A stretch of DNA of 64,000 bases. Origin: Gorsachius magnificus (Eukaryota; Chordata; Aves; Pelecaniformes; Ardeidae). How positions within the stretch are numbered: the stretch's first letter is position 1; each line of letters begins with the position of its first letter. Where the stretch lies: the NCBI GenBank assembly GCA_034008185.1, contig CM067084.1, forward strand, positions 38,701,099-38,765,098, written 5' to 3'. A program made the translations under genes and the position numbers. Shown here piece by piece: positions 1 through 12,200 of this stretch. The notes under the pieces were generated by a model. It saw only the letters and a list, made by a program, of their open reading frames with translations. It was not told where the DNA came from and ran no database searches.

Positions 1-422
1 AACTCACCTTGGAGGAATGTCACTTTTGAAGACACCTTTTCTATTGAGGCGCTACTCTACATATTTCCATTGCAACTGAAGTAGAAGCTGATTTTATTCA
101 ACTGGAGAAAACCAACAACTGATAGACGTTTTGTTCATTTTTTTGAAGTTAAATAAATTAAGTTCAACATGCAACACAATAATTAGATAATCAGTAATCA
201 AAAAAACCAGACAACCTGTAACCACACTCAATACATGACAGAAGAAAAATGTACATAGCAAGAGATAAAATAGTTTGAAATACACCAGATACACATAATC
301 TGAATCGACAAGATGGTGTCTGTCCATTTATGCGATTACTCAGACCATTATAGAAGATGTACAGATCACAACAATGTATACAAAAAATTATTTTTATCTA
401 GAAGTTGTATTTGGTACAAGAG

Positions 423-434
423 AATAATCATAGA
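423..434. repeat. Candidate target-site duplication, CR1-A 3' side
   Basis: The 12 bases AATAATCATAGA are identical to 1501-1512 on the other side of CR1-A. The motif resembles the CR1 3'-terminal octamer repeat, so chance or microsatellite origin is possible. Confidence 0.45.
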
Positions 435-1500
435 ATCATAGAATGTTTTGGGTTGGAAGGGACCCCTAGAGGTCATCTAGTCTAAGTCATTGATGAAAAT
501 GTTAAACAGCACCGGTCCCAGTACGGACCCCTGGGGGACACCACTCATCACCGGTCTCCATCCGGACATCGAGCCATTGACCACTACCCTCTGGATGCGG
601 CCATCCAGCCAGTTCCTTATCCACCGAACAGTCCACCCATCAAATCCATAGCTCTCCAATTTAGAGAGAAGGATGTTGTGGGGGACCGTGTCAAAGGCTT
701 TGCAGAAGTCCAGATAGATGACATCCATTGGTTTTCCTTTGACCACTGTTGTTGTCACACCACCATAGAAAGTCAGTAGGTTCGTCAGGCAGGACTTGCC
801 CTTGGTGAAGCCATGCTGGCTATCTCGAATTATCTCCCTGGCCTCCATGTGCCTTAGCATAGCTTCTAGGAGGATCTGTTCCATGATCTTCCCAGGCACA
901 GAGGTGAGGCTGACAGGTTGGTAGTTCCCAGGGTCTTCCTTTCTACCCTTTTTGAAAATGGGCACAATGTTTCCCTTCTTCCAGTCACCAGGGGCTTCAC
1001 CTGACTGCCATGACTTTTCAAATATCATGGAGAGTGGCTTGGCGACTACATCGGCCAATTCCCTCAAGACTCTGGGATGCATCTCATCAGGACCCATGGA
1101 CTTATGTGCGTTCAGGTTCCTCAGGTGGTCACGAACCTGGTCTTCTCCTACAGCAGGAGGGGTTTTGCCCTCCCAGTCCCCCTCATGCCATCCATCAACT
1201 CGGGTGGGGTGAGGAGAGAGGTTCCCAGTGAAGACTGAGGCAAAAAAGTTGTTGAGTACCTCAGCCTTCTCCTCATCTGCTGTTACCAGCTTGCCAGTCT
1301 CGCTCATCAGCGGGGGTACGCTTTCTTTAACCATCCTTTTCTGGCTGTAGAAACCTGTAGAAACCCTTCTTATTATTCTTTGCATCCCTAGCCAAGTTTA
1401 GCTCCAGCTGCGCCTTGGCCTTCCTGACCCCATTCCTACACAACCGGACCACATCCCTATACTCTTCCCATGATGCTGCCACTAATCATAATCATATGAT
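435..1500 (-). mobile_element. CR1-A: 5'-truncated, internally deleted CR1 LINE
   Basis: Read on the minus strand, this is a CR1 non-LTR retrotransposon. It starts in the ORF2 linker upstream of the reverse transcriptase, runs through RT motifs A and B, and then jumps directly into the last part of the 3' UTR. It ends in the CR1 tail (tandem ATTCTATG near 425-445). Compared with CR1-B, bases equivalent to 16290-17156 (867 bp) are missing, and the join has a 3-bp GAC microhomology. The C-terminal half of RT, with the FADD catalytic box, is therefore gone. The copy is very like CR1-B (about 98-99% by eye). It lies in NAF1 intron 2 in the same sense as the gene. Confidence 0.93.
477..1385 (-). 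pseudogene. CR1-A ORF2 fragment (RT palm N-terminal part)
   Basis: A 302-codon open frame from the CR1 reverse transcriptase. It contains the pre-RT block ([26 protein letters not shown]), the fingers ([20 protein letters not shown]), motif A with a catalytic Asp (YLDFCKAFD, about residues 224-232) and motif B ([14 protein letters not shown], about 281-294). It stops at INDLD because the internal deletion removes everything after it, including motif C. The preceding linker is in another frame because of a one-base insertion, which CR1-B shares. It cannot encode a working enzyme. Confidence 0.9.
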
Positions 1501-1512
1501 AATAATCATAGA
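1501..1512. repeat. Candidate target-site duplication, CR1-A 5' side
   Basis: Identical to 423-434 (AATAATCATAGA). See the partner entry for the caveat. Confidence 0.45.
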
Positions 1513-1839
1513 GAACACTTTGGGAAAAAGCACCAAACTTCAAATATACAAATGAGTACTGCACAAACTTCAAATTAAACTTTTTCCTCAAGTGTAAGCA
1601 TCAAAATCTGCTGCCAAAGGCTGATTAACACCAAACTCATCATCTACCTCCAATTCCCTCACAAAGTAAAATTTCTATATACATACTATACTGCTGTGAA
1701 TTCAGTATGTACTATATAGAATACAAAGTAAGAAACTAGAGTAAGAATTATCTTCAAATTCAACATCTTCTGAATTTGGAGATAAGAGTCGAAATCTTAG
1801 CACTGCACTGGACTTTTAAAGGCCATCACCAGAAAGAAA

Positions 1840-1877
1840 ATCCCTCTCCAATAGAAGAATCCCTCTCCAATAGAAGA
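1840..1877. repeat. 19-bp perfect tandem duplication
   Basis: The unit ATCCCTCTCCAATAGAAGA occurs twice head to tail (1840-1858, 1859-1877) with no mismatch, inside NAF1 intron 2. It looks like a recent slippage duplication. Confidence 0.9.
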
Positions 1878-3997
1878 ATCTCATCGTGTCTTAAAAAAAC
1901 TTCACCTGATAATCTTGACTCTTAACAAAAGTGCTTGGTAAAGGCTTCTAGAGCAACACAAAGATGAAACAAAGGCCAAGACTTCCCCAGGTCATTTGAT
2001 ACAGCCTTAAAGACAAGATGTGAATTTGACGAGAAACACCTTTCTACAGGACAGTAAGTTTTCCAACATTAAACCAAGTTCACTGCTAAGACTTAACCGA
2101 GTCATGGACGCCAGAGTAAGTCAAAGGCCAAAGACCAGAAGGAAGAAAGCTAAGATTTTGATCATAAATCTCAAATTAGTAAACTGTACCATCTGTCATA
2201 CTATAAACAGTATCTGCCAATTCTACACCTCAAAGCAGGAGGTTTCTAAAATAGTTCCACTAACACCCCTTAATACGTGCATGTTTTTTCCCCTAAGCAC
2301 ATATTCCAGTTAAATACCTTCTTTAGTCTTTTATTTTGTCTTTGACCCATGCTTTAACAAGTTAGCTATTATGGGGGACTTTTGGGTAAATAACTAATCA
2401 TCATGTTTCATTTTTAACATAATTTTCAAACTGTATTCCCTCAAATTTACATAAGACTACAACATTTTTACACAGACTAATTCTACTACTGTAGAATGGC
2501 TTAGCACAAGGTACAGTAAATATAATGTAGTTGCTAGAACTTCAGTTCTTATTAACTGTCACTGGCAAAAAGCTATATAGCTTTGTTGAAACAATTAATC
2601 AGGCCAGTACTTAAAAGGAAGACAGTGTTTTGTAAATGCTTGGATTGAAGCTAGTAAGCTAATGAGACAAAAGAGTAGATAAACAAAGCATTTTCAGACT
2701 AACATGAATTTTATTTAAATAAATAAATGAGATAAAAGGTAAATAAAACCTGGTAAGTACATCTATTTCAGCAAGGATTTTTGTTCAAAAGTCCAGTGCT
2801 GTAAAAAAAATGCTGTCATAGAAGCACTAATTTTACTATTAATCGTAGTTCAAAACTAAATGCATGTAAACAGGAATTACTCTGATGTTTTACTCCTTCA
2901 GAATATAACGTTATGTGTGTTTCTCAATCTTTGATTAATTTCAGGGATAAAAGACTATCCTAAGAGCTGCTCTTTACAACATATTACTATCTCCTGTTGT
3001 TGCTACTTCTGATGTGTGTCAATGCCTCAGCCTTTCTGGACAGTCCTCTAGCACTCATTACAAACTCTTATAAAGCACTGAAGCAAAGGTAAATGTATGC
3101 AAATTTATCTGCTCTTCAGAGTTCCTTTTTCTCTACCTTTCTAGTAATTTCTTGTACCCTTCATCAGACTTGTTTCTCATTCCAGAAAGCATTTTTTATG
3201 AAGGGGAGAGATCTACAGAATAACAGATAAACATACACTGTTAATGTAAATTGACACTACAGTGTTATATTATCCTTTTATTTGTAATTCATTACAAATG
3301 ATGCATAGCTAATCAACTGTTAGCACATTACTAAAACTTTAAACCTCTTAATTTTGAGATAATGAGGAGTAATGGAAGCAGTACTTAACGAGTATGTTAT
3401 TTATGAGAATAAAAAACCAAAACACAGTATCTTGATGTAAATTAAGGTTCTGATCTGCAATACATACAACAGTGCTACAAGAAAAAATTGCAGAATAAAG
3501 CAAATACAAACCATTTCTATGACCACAGTAATAATTTTGCTTAAGTGAGTAGAAGCAATTCAATCTGAACCTCTGGGAGGCTTAATACAACATTTGAAAT
3601 TTTTACCTCAGGGCTAAAGACATTTGAAATATGTCCGCAAGACATATCAGACCTTCAAGTCTCTCACATAAAGAAAGGATGATGAAAGCCTGCAATATAC
3701 AAACAACAAAAAAATGTACTAAAATATCCAGAATTTTATCCAGAAATGTATTTGTTTTCATTAATTACAGTTGTGATTTTATACAAATATAAACCTAAAA
3801 TGAGCTGTGGACCTCAATTCAGAGTGTTCTTAGTATACTGAAAAACGAAACATTTTAAGTTATTGTGCTATACCTGAACTAGCGTAAAAACATACATTCA
3901 ATCGCTAGGTACTGCAATGACTTAAAAATATATTAAGTTAAAATATTTTAAGTTGGGTTACTAGAAAAAGGTTTAAAAGATCATACATTGTACTTAC

Positions 3998-4133
3998 ATC
4001 AACAGGCAACTCATCTTTCGTTTTAACACAGTAAGATCTGTTATCCTCATTTGGATGGTCATCTTCATCAGATACAGTTGAAGGAGAACGCGAAGAGGAC
4101 GATGTAGTTGATGAACCACCTGAATCCGTATCA
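3998..4133 (-). CDS. NAF1: NAF1 coding exon 2
   Basis: A 136-bp exon with a good acceptor (TTTTATTCAG before 4133) and donor (GAT|GTAAGT, GT at 3996-3997). Its first base completes the Ser codon split with exon 1; the remaining 135 bases are 45 whole codons ending in phase 0. The product is an acidic Ser/Thr-rich stretch (DTDSGGSSTTSSSSRSP), then VSDEDDHPNEDN, then VKTKDELPVD. The KTKDELP block is what I recognise as conserved just before the Gar1-like core of NAF1. The next exon should open with a sequence like ELPSVEDLT. I find nothing like it between here and position 1, so exon 3 lies outside the window. In-frame splicing, consensus sites and protein similarity together make this the best-supported host exon in the window. 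Confidence 0.86.
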
Positions 4134-6490
4134 CTGAATAAAACAAACATGAGAATTAGAATATAGACTTCTACATTACAGATAAAAAGAATGGCTAGAT
4201 TATACGTTACTCAAATACATTGGTTACCAGATATGTTTTTCTTAAATGCATGCATTTGTATACAGAAGAGCAGCAATCTTTTCTGAACCTAAAAGCCACT
4301 GGAGAAGACCATAAAAAAAAAAATATCTCAGAAGAGCTGTAGCTTCAGCAGTTCAGAGCAAATGCTAACAACTAAACCGGCTCATTTAGGTTCCTACTGT
4401 TTGACTGTTGAATGGCGCACGTGGTGTGAGAGCAATCACCTCTAAGTTCATCTAGTCCAGTTTCTCCCACTGGTTACCCCATGCAAAAGTTCAGCACCAG
4501 CGTAACTCCCTCTGTCAGGCATACACGATAGTCACAGTTTGGGACCTACAGTTCATCGGTTTGCAAGTGAAATGAGACACATTAGAGTCACAGAGTGATC
4601 ACCTCAGTATAGTACCTAGATAAATACAGCCAAGCTAGGACCATAATATCTATGCACTATCAGCATATTTTTACTTTATGCACCACTGAAGTTCCCCGTA
4701 TGGAACATCATTTGAAAAAGCTCAGCACAAAAAAAATTTTTAAAGATAATACATTAAAATACCTTCTATAGCTCACAGTCACTCTGCTTGTACAACCCCA
4801 ACATTAGCATAAAGCTAAAGTGAAGACAATACTTACTCCAAGCAATGCATCTTGCACTATGAAGGTAATAAAAAAAAAAAAAATTCTACTTTTTGCTGAT
4901 AAAAGGGATTAGCTTCATAATTCACGGCCTATCTGAATTCCCCTATTCACACAGATTACTAATTTAGGGTTATTTTAGAAACTGGAACATGCATCAGAGA
5001 TGCTTATTGACTTCAACTCAATATTCTGAGTGAAGAGCACAGCAAGAAACCAGTCCTTATTCATGTCAACATGTTCCTTCTAGCAAAAGTTTAAGTTCTT
5101 CAAGAGCTGGTGGAAGAAACAAACACATTGAGTAATTGATCCTGGTGACTGAAAAAATACATTACAAACCTTACACAAAAACACACCAAGACAGGCACAC
5201 TTTTGTAAAATTGCATCTATCCTTTCTCACCTGATCTGGCTGTTAAGAAAGCAGCATTTAGAAAAAAAAAAAGCGGTAAAATACAAAACCTGCTCCCTTC
5301 TAGATTCTTTTGTATTACATTGTCTCCTTCACAAGCAAATGGATGGCTTTCAATGTGGCTGCATCTTGTCTTTGAACAAATGCTGATAGGAAAGTCAACA
5401 AGTAAGAGCAACTCTCCAAATAAACCTTTTGAAAAAGCCAAATATGGACTTCTTGGAACAAAACCAACATAGCAGAAAGACAAAAATCAGTCAAACTACT
5501 AGAGACCAATGAGTGGAGGGAGGCAAAAAAAAAAAAAAAAAGAAAAGAAAGAAAAACGGTTAGAGATACATGTACACAGCTAAGTGAGTTAAAGCTATCA
5601 AAATTTAGTCATTGATATTCAGCTGAATATCAGCATAACAGATCTTGGAAGCAAAAAAGACTACAGGTGACAGGTCAGGAATGTCGCCCTTCATCACTTC
5701 ATGATGTTCTAAGCAAGCTTTTAACTGAGCAAACAAAGTATTTCCAAAGTCAAGCTTTAACCCCTTAACTGTTAATGAAGTTTCTTGTTAAGAGAAGATC
5801 TTTAAGATTTCATTTCAGCCTCTGCTAGTTAAAAGGAGTACAGACCCATCTTGCTGAAATGGCTCAAAAAGGAAACTCAAAACTCACTGGGACTGATGAA
5901 GTGTGCAGGCTTCTAAGACTGAAACAGAGCCCACATCTAACCAAAGTTACCTTTCACCAACTTTACTGGTTGATGAAAGCACGGACGCAAATAGAAGAGG
6001 GAACCTTTTATAAAAAACATACAGGTTGAGAATGAGTTTTTCCACCAAGATGCCAACATCAGAACACGAGTTAAGATCTGCAGACTTGAACCTTCAATCC
6101 TACACTGCAGGTGTCTTGTCACAGGTGCTGTAGGCACACTCTGCAAGGACCATGTCGAAGAAGACATTAAAAGCAGTCATGGTGGCCATGGCGCTCTACA
6201 GGCCCACCACCCCCAAACTCATGCTTTCATTAAATCCTATACCCGTACAGTCATTGTTTTGGAGGCTTATTCATTCATTAATTAAACCCCTAGTATAATT
6301 TAACTGAAAACGTCACCCTTAGTGAGATGGGGAAAGCGACACAGACTGAAGCTTTAGGGCGGGAGAATGGGGCGGACGCGGACGCGGACACACATCTCCA
6401 CACCGCGCCCAGCCTCAGGGCCGCGCCACACGTGCCGCCGCGCAAGAGGCCTCAGAGCAGGAAGTGCGACCGCCCCAGGGCTCAACCCAC
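4134..6490 (-). other. NAF1: NAF1 intron 1
   Basis: A 2.36-kb intron between the two recognised coding exons. It is AT-rich except near exon 1. It holds homopolymer A runs (about 4868 and 5526-5543) and no recognisable repeat or gene. Confidence 0.75.
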
Positions 6491-6955
6491 CTGTCCGAGT
6501 CCGACAAGGGGGGGGCGGCGGCAGGAGGCCCGCTGGGACTCGCTGGCGGCGGCGAGCAGCGTGCTCCCTCGGCTGGGGGCGGCGGGGCATGGCCCTCCCG
6601 GGGGCTCGGCACCCCCTCCGCGCCTGCGGCCCGCTCTTCGCCCGGCGCCCCCTCCGCGGAGCCCGGCGCCCACTCCCCAAACGCCAGGCTCTCCATCTGT
6701 GCCACCACCTCCACGGGCCCCAACCCGCGCTCCCGCCCCACCCCCCGCCGCACGCTCCTTCCGGCTGCCCCAAGCGCCGCGGATCCTCCGGGCCCGGCGA
6801 GGGGCAGGGCGCATGCGTGCACGCGGCCCCAGGAGGGGCGGACCCTGCCGTGAGGCGGCGCGGCGGGATGGCGCGAGCAGCGGAGGGGGCCGGGGGGCCG
6901 GGGCCGCCGGGGGGGCGGGGCGAGGGCTGCCCGGGTGACGTGTGGCTGGTCTGGG
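6325..6955 (-). promoter_or_regulatory. CpG island and NAF1 promoter region
   Basis: Sharply GC-rich and CpG-dense block in an otherwise AT-rich window, covering NAF1 exon 1 and about 260 bp upstream. It contains a short GCGGAC tandem (around 6371-6389), multiple GC boxes (GGGGCGGGGC near 6912), G-run clusters able to form quadruplexes (6885-6925) and a TGACGTG CRE/E-box-like site at 6935-6941. There is no TATA box. This is typical of a housekeeping promoter with dispersed starts. Such islands often fire in both directions, but I see no plus-strand gene to assign. Confidence 0.75.
6491..6696 (-). CDS. NAF1: NAF1 coding exon 1 (gene continues off the left edge)
   Basis: NAF1 is the nuclear assembly factor for H/ACA ribonucleoproteins, including telomerase RNP. 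It binds dyskerin early and is later replaced by GAR1. This exon encodes 68 residues plus two bases of a split codon. It begins MESLAFGEWAPG and is then Pro/Ala/Gly-rich, as NAF1 N-termini are, ending in PLSDSD. The ATG at 6694-6696 is the only in-frame ATG: the frame is open up to 6822, but the only upstream start-like codons there are GTG. The exon ends CAG|GTGGGT (donor GT at 6489-6490). Its final AG joins the first T of exon 2 to give a continuous SDSDSDTDSG run, as in the Ser/Asp-rich part of NAF1. The exon lies inside a CpG island. What is seen is the frame, donor and junction; the gene name is from remembered NAF1 sequence. The GC-rich ORFs in other frames here are shadows. Confidence 0.82.
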
Positions 6956-8700
6956 CCTTTTGTCAGAATAGGCCATTCACGTTAAAGGCTGACAGAAGGT
7001 AGCGGTAATGAATTTCGTCATAATTTTTAAAGTCTTGTTTACTGAGGTCCTAACGCTAAGTCAATTTTAATTTAAATCGAACACCGAAGTTTTGGTTTTA
7101 TGAGGCTTGCCTGAAAGACAAAGCTTGAGGTCATTGCTGCTCTCATTGGGGCTGCCTGTTGGGGTGGATTAGTTCTCGTATTTTGTAAACACGCTGGCAG
7201 CAGGCAGAAGATTGATGTAATTAGGAAAAGCTCTGTAACACCAAATTACTGTAGTAACGCCTAACCCTGCTGTTGTCACCCTGTCACCCAGCTCTGCCAA
7301 ACCTACCTGCACCCAAACCCATCACCAAACCACTCCCCACAATGTAAATGCCTGCTTGTGTTCCCGGTTCACCATACACATCCACTCCTCTGGAGTGTGG
7401 GGGTCTTTCGGGGCCTGCCTGATGCACCTCTATGGAGCTGCCTGTTGGTGTCTTCGCGTTTCCTCGTGTCATCCAGGGATCTGGCCCCACACAGCGTCCT
7501 CTTCTGTGGTAGGCAGCGGGGGAATTCCACCTGCCTTCCCCCAGCCTCTACGTCTTTGGGGCCTGAAGCTCTTCCCTGTGACAATAGCTCAGGAGGCAAG
7601 GTACGCATCTTCTGTTGAGCACGATGTACCTGTGGCAAAACCCAAAAGCTGTTTCCAGGGCAAATGTCACCAAGCAGTTGCTGTGCGGCGCACCAGCCTG
7701 CAGACGAGCCCCGCCCCCCACGCCCCCAGACTCCGACCTGCAACCTGGCAGCCGTGCTCCTGTGCCATCGTGGTGTGTTCCTGACCACCGCAGAGCTTCA
7801 GCACACTGGCCTGCAGGCTGGCTCCCAGATCACCAGCTGAGGCTGCGTTAGCTCCCTGGTCACAGGGTGGGTGGCAGAGTGCAACATAGGCCCGAGAAGG
7901 AACCCCACAAATAAATATGTGAAAAAGTACATAGGCTGTGCCATCGCTCGGAACACTGAGGTTAGGAATTGCGGCCTCTCCGACAACAACACAGGGATCC
8001 TGAAGCAAGGGCATGTGGGGCGCATGATCTGAACATGACTGCCCCACGCCACAAGATTTTTAGTGAAAGGGATCTTTAGGAACTTATGCAATTAAATGTC
8101 AACAACAATTAGATGTCAGTTGCATGGAGATTAAATATTGAATGGTCATAAAAATGGTTTCTGTTGAATCTCGCTGGCAAATAATATTTTCATCCTTAAT
8201 GAAGTGACGGAAATGATACATATATCCAATTAAATGAGTAAACAGGGGCAGAATCCCACTGAAACCAAATCCTGCAAAAACAGATCCTGCACAACCAGGT
8301 GTCATTCAAAAACTAAGCAAGGAGAGCATGTTATTAGGGTTTTTTCGTTTATTTTTTCCTTCTTCAGAACTGGGACTTCAGATGTACCCGAAATGGACCG
8401 TAACGCAAGACCTGTGAGTTTGCGTGAGAAAGTTGATCAATGTGACTGGGAGGGAGTCATCTCCCCAAAGCAGACAGAGCCCTTATATCAGCCAAATCCT
8501 TTCCAAACAAAAGGCAAAATAACTGATGTCATAATGTGGGACTGAATTAGTCCAGTGATGAGGAAATGAAAATTAATTTTATTTGCTAAATATAAACTTC
8601 TTATAAAGGTACAAGGATATTCAAGTCTCTGCCTTGTGAAATTCTTCAACCGTCTCACGAATCACACCTTTCCTGCTTTTTAAAGGATTAGTTAAGTGTT
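6956..8700. other. Intergenic, no gene seen
   Basis: Region upstream of the NAF1 promoter. It is moderately GC-rich at 7280-7860, where open frames occur on both strands but share no codon pattern, motif or splice context that I recognise. Confidence 0.6.
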
Positions 8701-9290
8701 TGGTGGTGTGAGAGACTGAATAGCCAGCTAACTGTCTCACACCTTGCTCCTTTGTGTGCTTATCTGAGAAGATCAGGCAAGGTGGCTCAAAGGCTTGCTG
8801 AAGCAGCGGACCATTCTTTTGCTTATAGGACACCCAGGTGGGGTGCCTGCCCACCAAGGCCTGTGGTTTGAACCCTGCCCCTGCCCAACAACAACAAAGC
8901 CAAAAGGAAAGCGCAGGAAATGTATGCACAAGTGTGTGCCTTAGGCATGAGGCCTATAAAAGTTTGCCATCTCAGACCCCCTAGCGGGGGACCACCAACT
9001 CTGCAGGCAACCAACCACTGAAGACCCTGGGGGACCACCAACCCCACGGAAGACCACCCAAGACCCCAGAAGCACAGACCCTTGGGACGCTGCGGATCCA
9101 TGGTGGTGACTGCACTCTTCCATCTGGACCTCTTGCTTAATTTTCTATCTTTCCTTTCTTCCTTTCCTATCTCTGCTCTCTCTCTTTCCCCTGCACAGTT
9201 AATAAACAGGTGGGCTTATGACATCTGACCTCGTTTGTGTCTTAATCTTGCTGGAGGGGATCAAACCTGAAATGAGAGGTCGGCTAGAAA
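8700..9290 (+). mobile_element. Probable solo LTR of an endogenous retrovirus (ends approximate)
   Basis: The block has LTR-like architecture on the plus strand. There is a TATA box in the context GGCCTATAAAAG (8950-8961). An R-like region follows, with GGGGGACCACCAAC repeated twice (about 8986 and 9029) and a pyrimidine-rich tract (9140-9196). It ends with an AATAAA signal (9201-9206) and a U5-like tail. No retroviral coding sequence lies on either side, so a solo LTR is the simplest reading. I could not find a clear TG...CA boundary or target duplication, and I do not recognise the family. A short inverted repeat (GGTGTGAGAGAC with CTGTCTCACACC) lies near the left end at about 8704-8743. 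Confidence 0.5.
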
Positions 9291-12200
9291 GCAAGGCAGC
9301 CTTTCCTCTCAACCAACAAAATTGGATCCTAATGGGTGGCTGTTCTCTGGCACCTAGATTGTGTTTTGATGGTTTCCTCTGTGTTGGTGCAGAACCGGCA
9401 GCATCTTTCAAACAAGAAAATACTTTATTTCCTCTGAATGCTGCAGCTGAGCCTTTAACACCCAAGACAGCACTTCCCTTAGAGTGAGGGTAGTGAAAGG
9501 CATGATGTGTAGGAAACATCATCACCCAGCCAGCCAGGACGTTTTTCAGTAATCTGCAAAGTAGCAGCACAAGCACAAAGATGATCTAGGAGAAGAGTGG
9601 TTTCATAGGTGGACACTGGAATCACAGTAGTTCCAATGCTTGTTTTCAAGGTCTGAGCGGTTAAGAAATGTCACTGCCGGGACTGGAATCCAGTGTCACC
9701 ATCAAGGGGGGGCTAAAAGTGATGGCAGGCCTGTTTTCTGCCTGCGATTTCTTTGACGAAACTCTCTGGAGGTGGTGTTCTCTGCAGTTATTTTTTCTGT
9801 TCCTGCTGCTGAGGCAGGTGTGTGTAATTGTTCCCATCATACTTTCAAAGCTAAAATGACACCATTCAAACTGTTATTACACATTTTACTGAATTTCTTG
9901 GGATGCACTAGAGGGATCTGTTGAAAACCATAGTTTCATCCTGATATCTCCCCTGAACTTGAAGGTGGAAAATTGCTTGGAGATTTCAGTAGGCTGCTTT
10001 TTATGTCTGTGGAGGAAAAGATGTGCATAAGAAAGGAAGTCACGTGTCCTAATATATTTGAAATATGAAAATAAATCCTGCCACGAACGTATCATTTATA
10101 CGTTCTATGCTTTCATCTTCTAGTGACCACACCAAGTGATTTTTTAGCTAGTATAAGAACAGTGCACTTTAATTAATAGAAGGAACACAGTAAATTTGAA
10201 AAATACACTTCTGAAAACATTTTTTCTTAAATTTTGGGTTGGTTTATTTAGGTAATTTGATGGTATTCTGTGTGTTTCATAAGTATAATCAGCTTCTTGG
10301 GTCTTACATGAGATTCTTGTGTCAGTTAAGAATTATTTTTAATATAAAATAATAAGCAAAAAAAGAACACCCTGGAAATACTGTTTTAAAGGTGTCTAAA
10401 AGTAGAATCTGAAAGTGAGTTGCTACAGTGTACTAATGATTTCAATTGCCATATCCTCTTCCCTTGCTTATTACCGTGCAATTTAGCTTTCCCCCAGCTG
10501 TAGCACCACTAGCTGAAGCTGCAGACAGTTTGCAGTGAGAGATTGCTCCTCACAGCCTTAAATGGGGTCTCCATGTACCACGAGGTGATAAAACTTCTGG
10601 GAAATCTATCCACACGTTCAGAGGTGTAGTATTGAATGGATTAACACAAACGCTTTTTTTCTTCTTACCGAATGTCCTGCGGTGCGGTCAGAGAAAGCCT
10701 TCAGCAGATCGCTTCTTCTCCTGATGACACTCTTCCCTGGTTTGGGCCGAGAGGTGATGGGAGTTCCATTAGTGTTGATTTAGCCTTTTCGCTAGCACTG
10801 GTCAGAACAGCATTTACTGCTCCTTCATACCATGTGGGTACAGTTGTACATCTGAATTGTCACTCTTGTGTCTGAGAATAATTACTCCAGGGAATTGAGC
10901 AAATCACTTTAAAACTGTCTTTGAATGGTTGGTTCTATTTGCAGACTCAGAAAAATCCCTTCAGAAAACCAATTTTTTTTGCTGTTATGCGGAGTAGCCT
11001 TAAGCTGTATGTCAACACCACCCATTGAATAGGAATAGAACAGAGACTGACTTATTGCATCCTTTACTAAACAAGGTCAGGAAAAAAAAAGACAATTATC
11101 AGCACGTGTCTTGTATTAGGACAATCCTCGGTGACACATCTGTGTCGATTTGCCTGTACGCCAATTTGTAACGCAGACTTTGTCCAAGGGTGCTCGGATG
11201 CTGATACGGTGGGTGGGCTATTCACTGTATCTGGTGGTGATGACTGTGGTTCCCCCATACCATTATCCATTCCTTTTGTTCCTTATACTTAGTCCAGTTT
11301 TAAGGGGAAACTATGGGCTTAAATTTGCAACAGTTTAGAAACTACTGCTCCTATCTCAGAATATTTTTTTTTTTTTTTCTTTCACTCATCAACTGAGTTG
11401 ATAGGTGGTTAAGGTATTCATGGTCAGGAGCAGTGGGAGGGAGAGGAAATCACATCAGCAGAATTTTCTGTATCACTCTTGCTAGTCATATTTCATTCCA
11501 CCCAGATGAATCAATATTGTAGCTCGCAAAGCTGAGATATCTGGTTCTGAAAAAAGATTGAAATAGCTGCAGTACTGAATGTTTTACTCATTTCGAAGCT
11601 TCACATTATTGTACAGAGTTAAGTTACACAAATTCCTTAGCTCTTTGTTTGTATAAAGGCTTGGGCAGTTTATAACTAGATGAAAAGAAACAATATGACT
11701 TCTAAGGATAGAAGATTTTTTCCCCAAAGTATATTTTAAAATGTGGAAAAATACACAACTTTATCTTATAGTCCCATATTCTTCCTTTACTTTATTCTTC
11801 CAAATACAGCCAGTGATTTTCTGATGATTGAGCTGCCCACAGCCAATTTCATCAGTAGCAATCCAAATCCCTTCACTGGTGGACAGACTGGTTCACCTCC
11901 AGTTATTCTAAGAGTTTGTACAATTCATTTATCATCTTTTTTTATTAGGGTCTATTACATTCTTCTCCTAGTTATGATTTCAGTCCAATATTTTAAATTA
12001 TACTAATATAAGCACGATTTGGATAGTTGCCAAACCAACTGCATCCGAGCTGCATCTATAAATGTGATTTATTCTGGTACATATAAATAGCTTGGAAGTT
12101 TCATATGTCTGCATCGCTGAAATCAGCGTATTGGAGTTTGTTAGGGAGGCACATTTGGGGAGAGGAATATGCTCTGTAAAATTGAGTGTGGCTTCCCTAT

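Larger units (their letters stand above)
1..3997 (-). other. NAF1: NAF1 intron 2 (partial)
   Basis: AT-rich sequence downstream of NAF1 exon 2 in the direction of transcription. Apart from CR1-A (435-1500) and a 19-bp tandem duplication at 1840, I see no exon or RNA gene. A splice-flanked open stretch at 3607-3689 was considered and rejected. Confidence 0.65.

Noticed and set aside
952..1231. Plus-strand frames within CR1-A, and the matching minus-strand frames in CR1-B at 15537-15816
   Set aside because: Antisense shadows of the CR1 RT frame, present in both copies for that reason.
3607..3689. Splice-flanked open stretch on the minus strand (acceptor TATATTGCAG, donor GAG|GTAAAA) that might be a NAF1 exon
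   Set aside because: It is 83 bp, so it would break the frame after exon 2, and its reading does not resemble NAF1. It could be a non-coding alternative exon at most.
6327..7002. Several long GC-rich open frames on both strands (plus 6327-6938 and 6367-7002, minus 6482-6976 and others)
   Set aside because: High GC removes stop codons in every frame of the CpG island. Only the minus frame containing MESLAFG splices in frame to a recognisable NAF1 exon.
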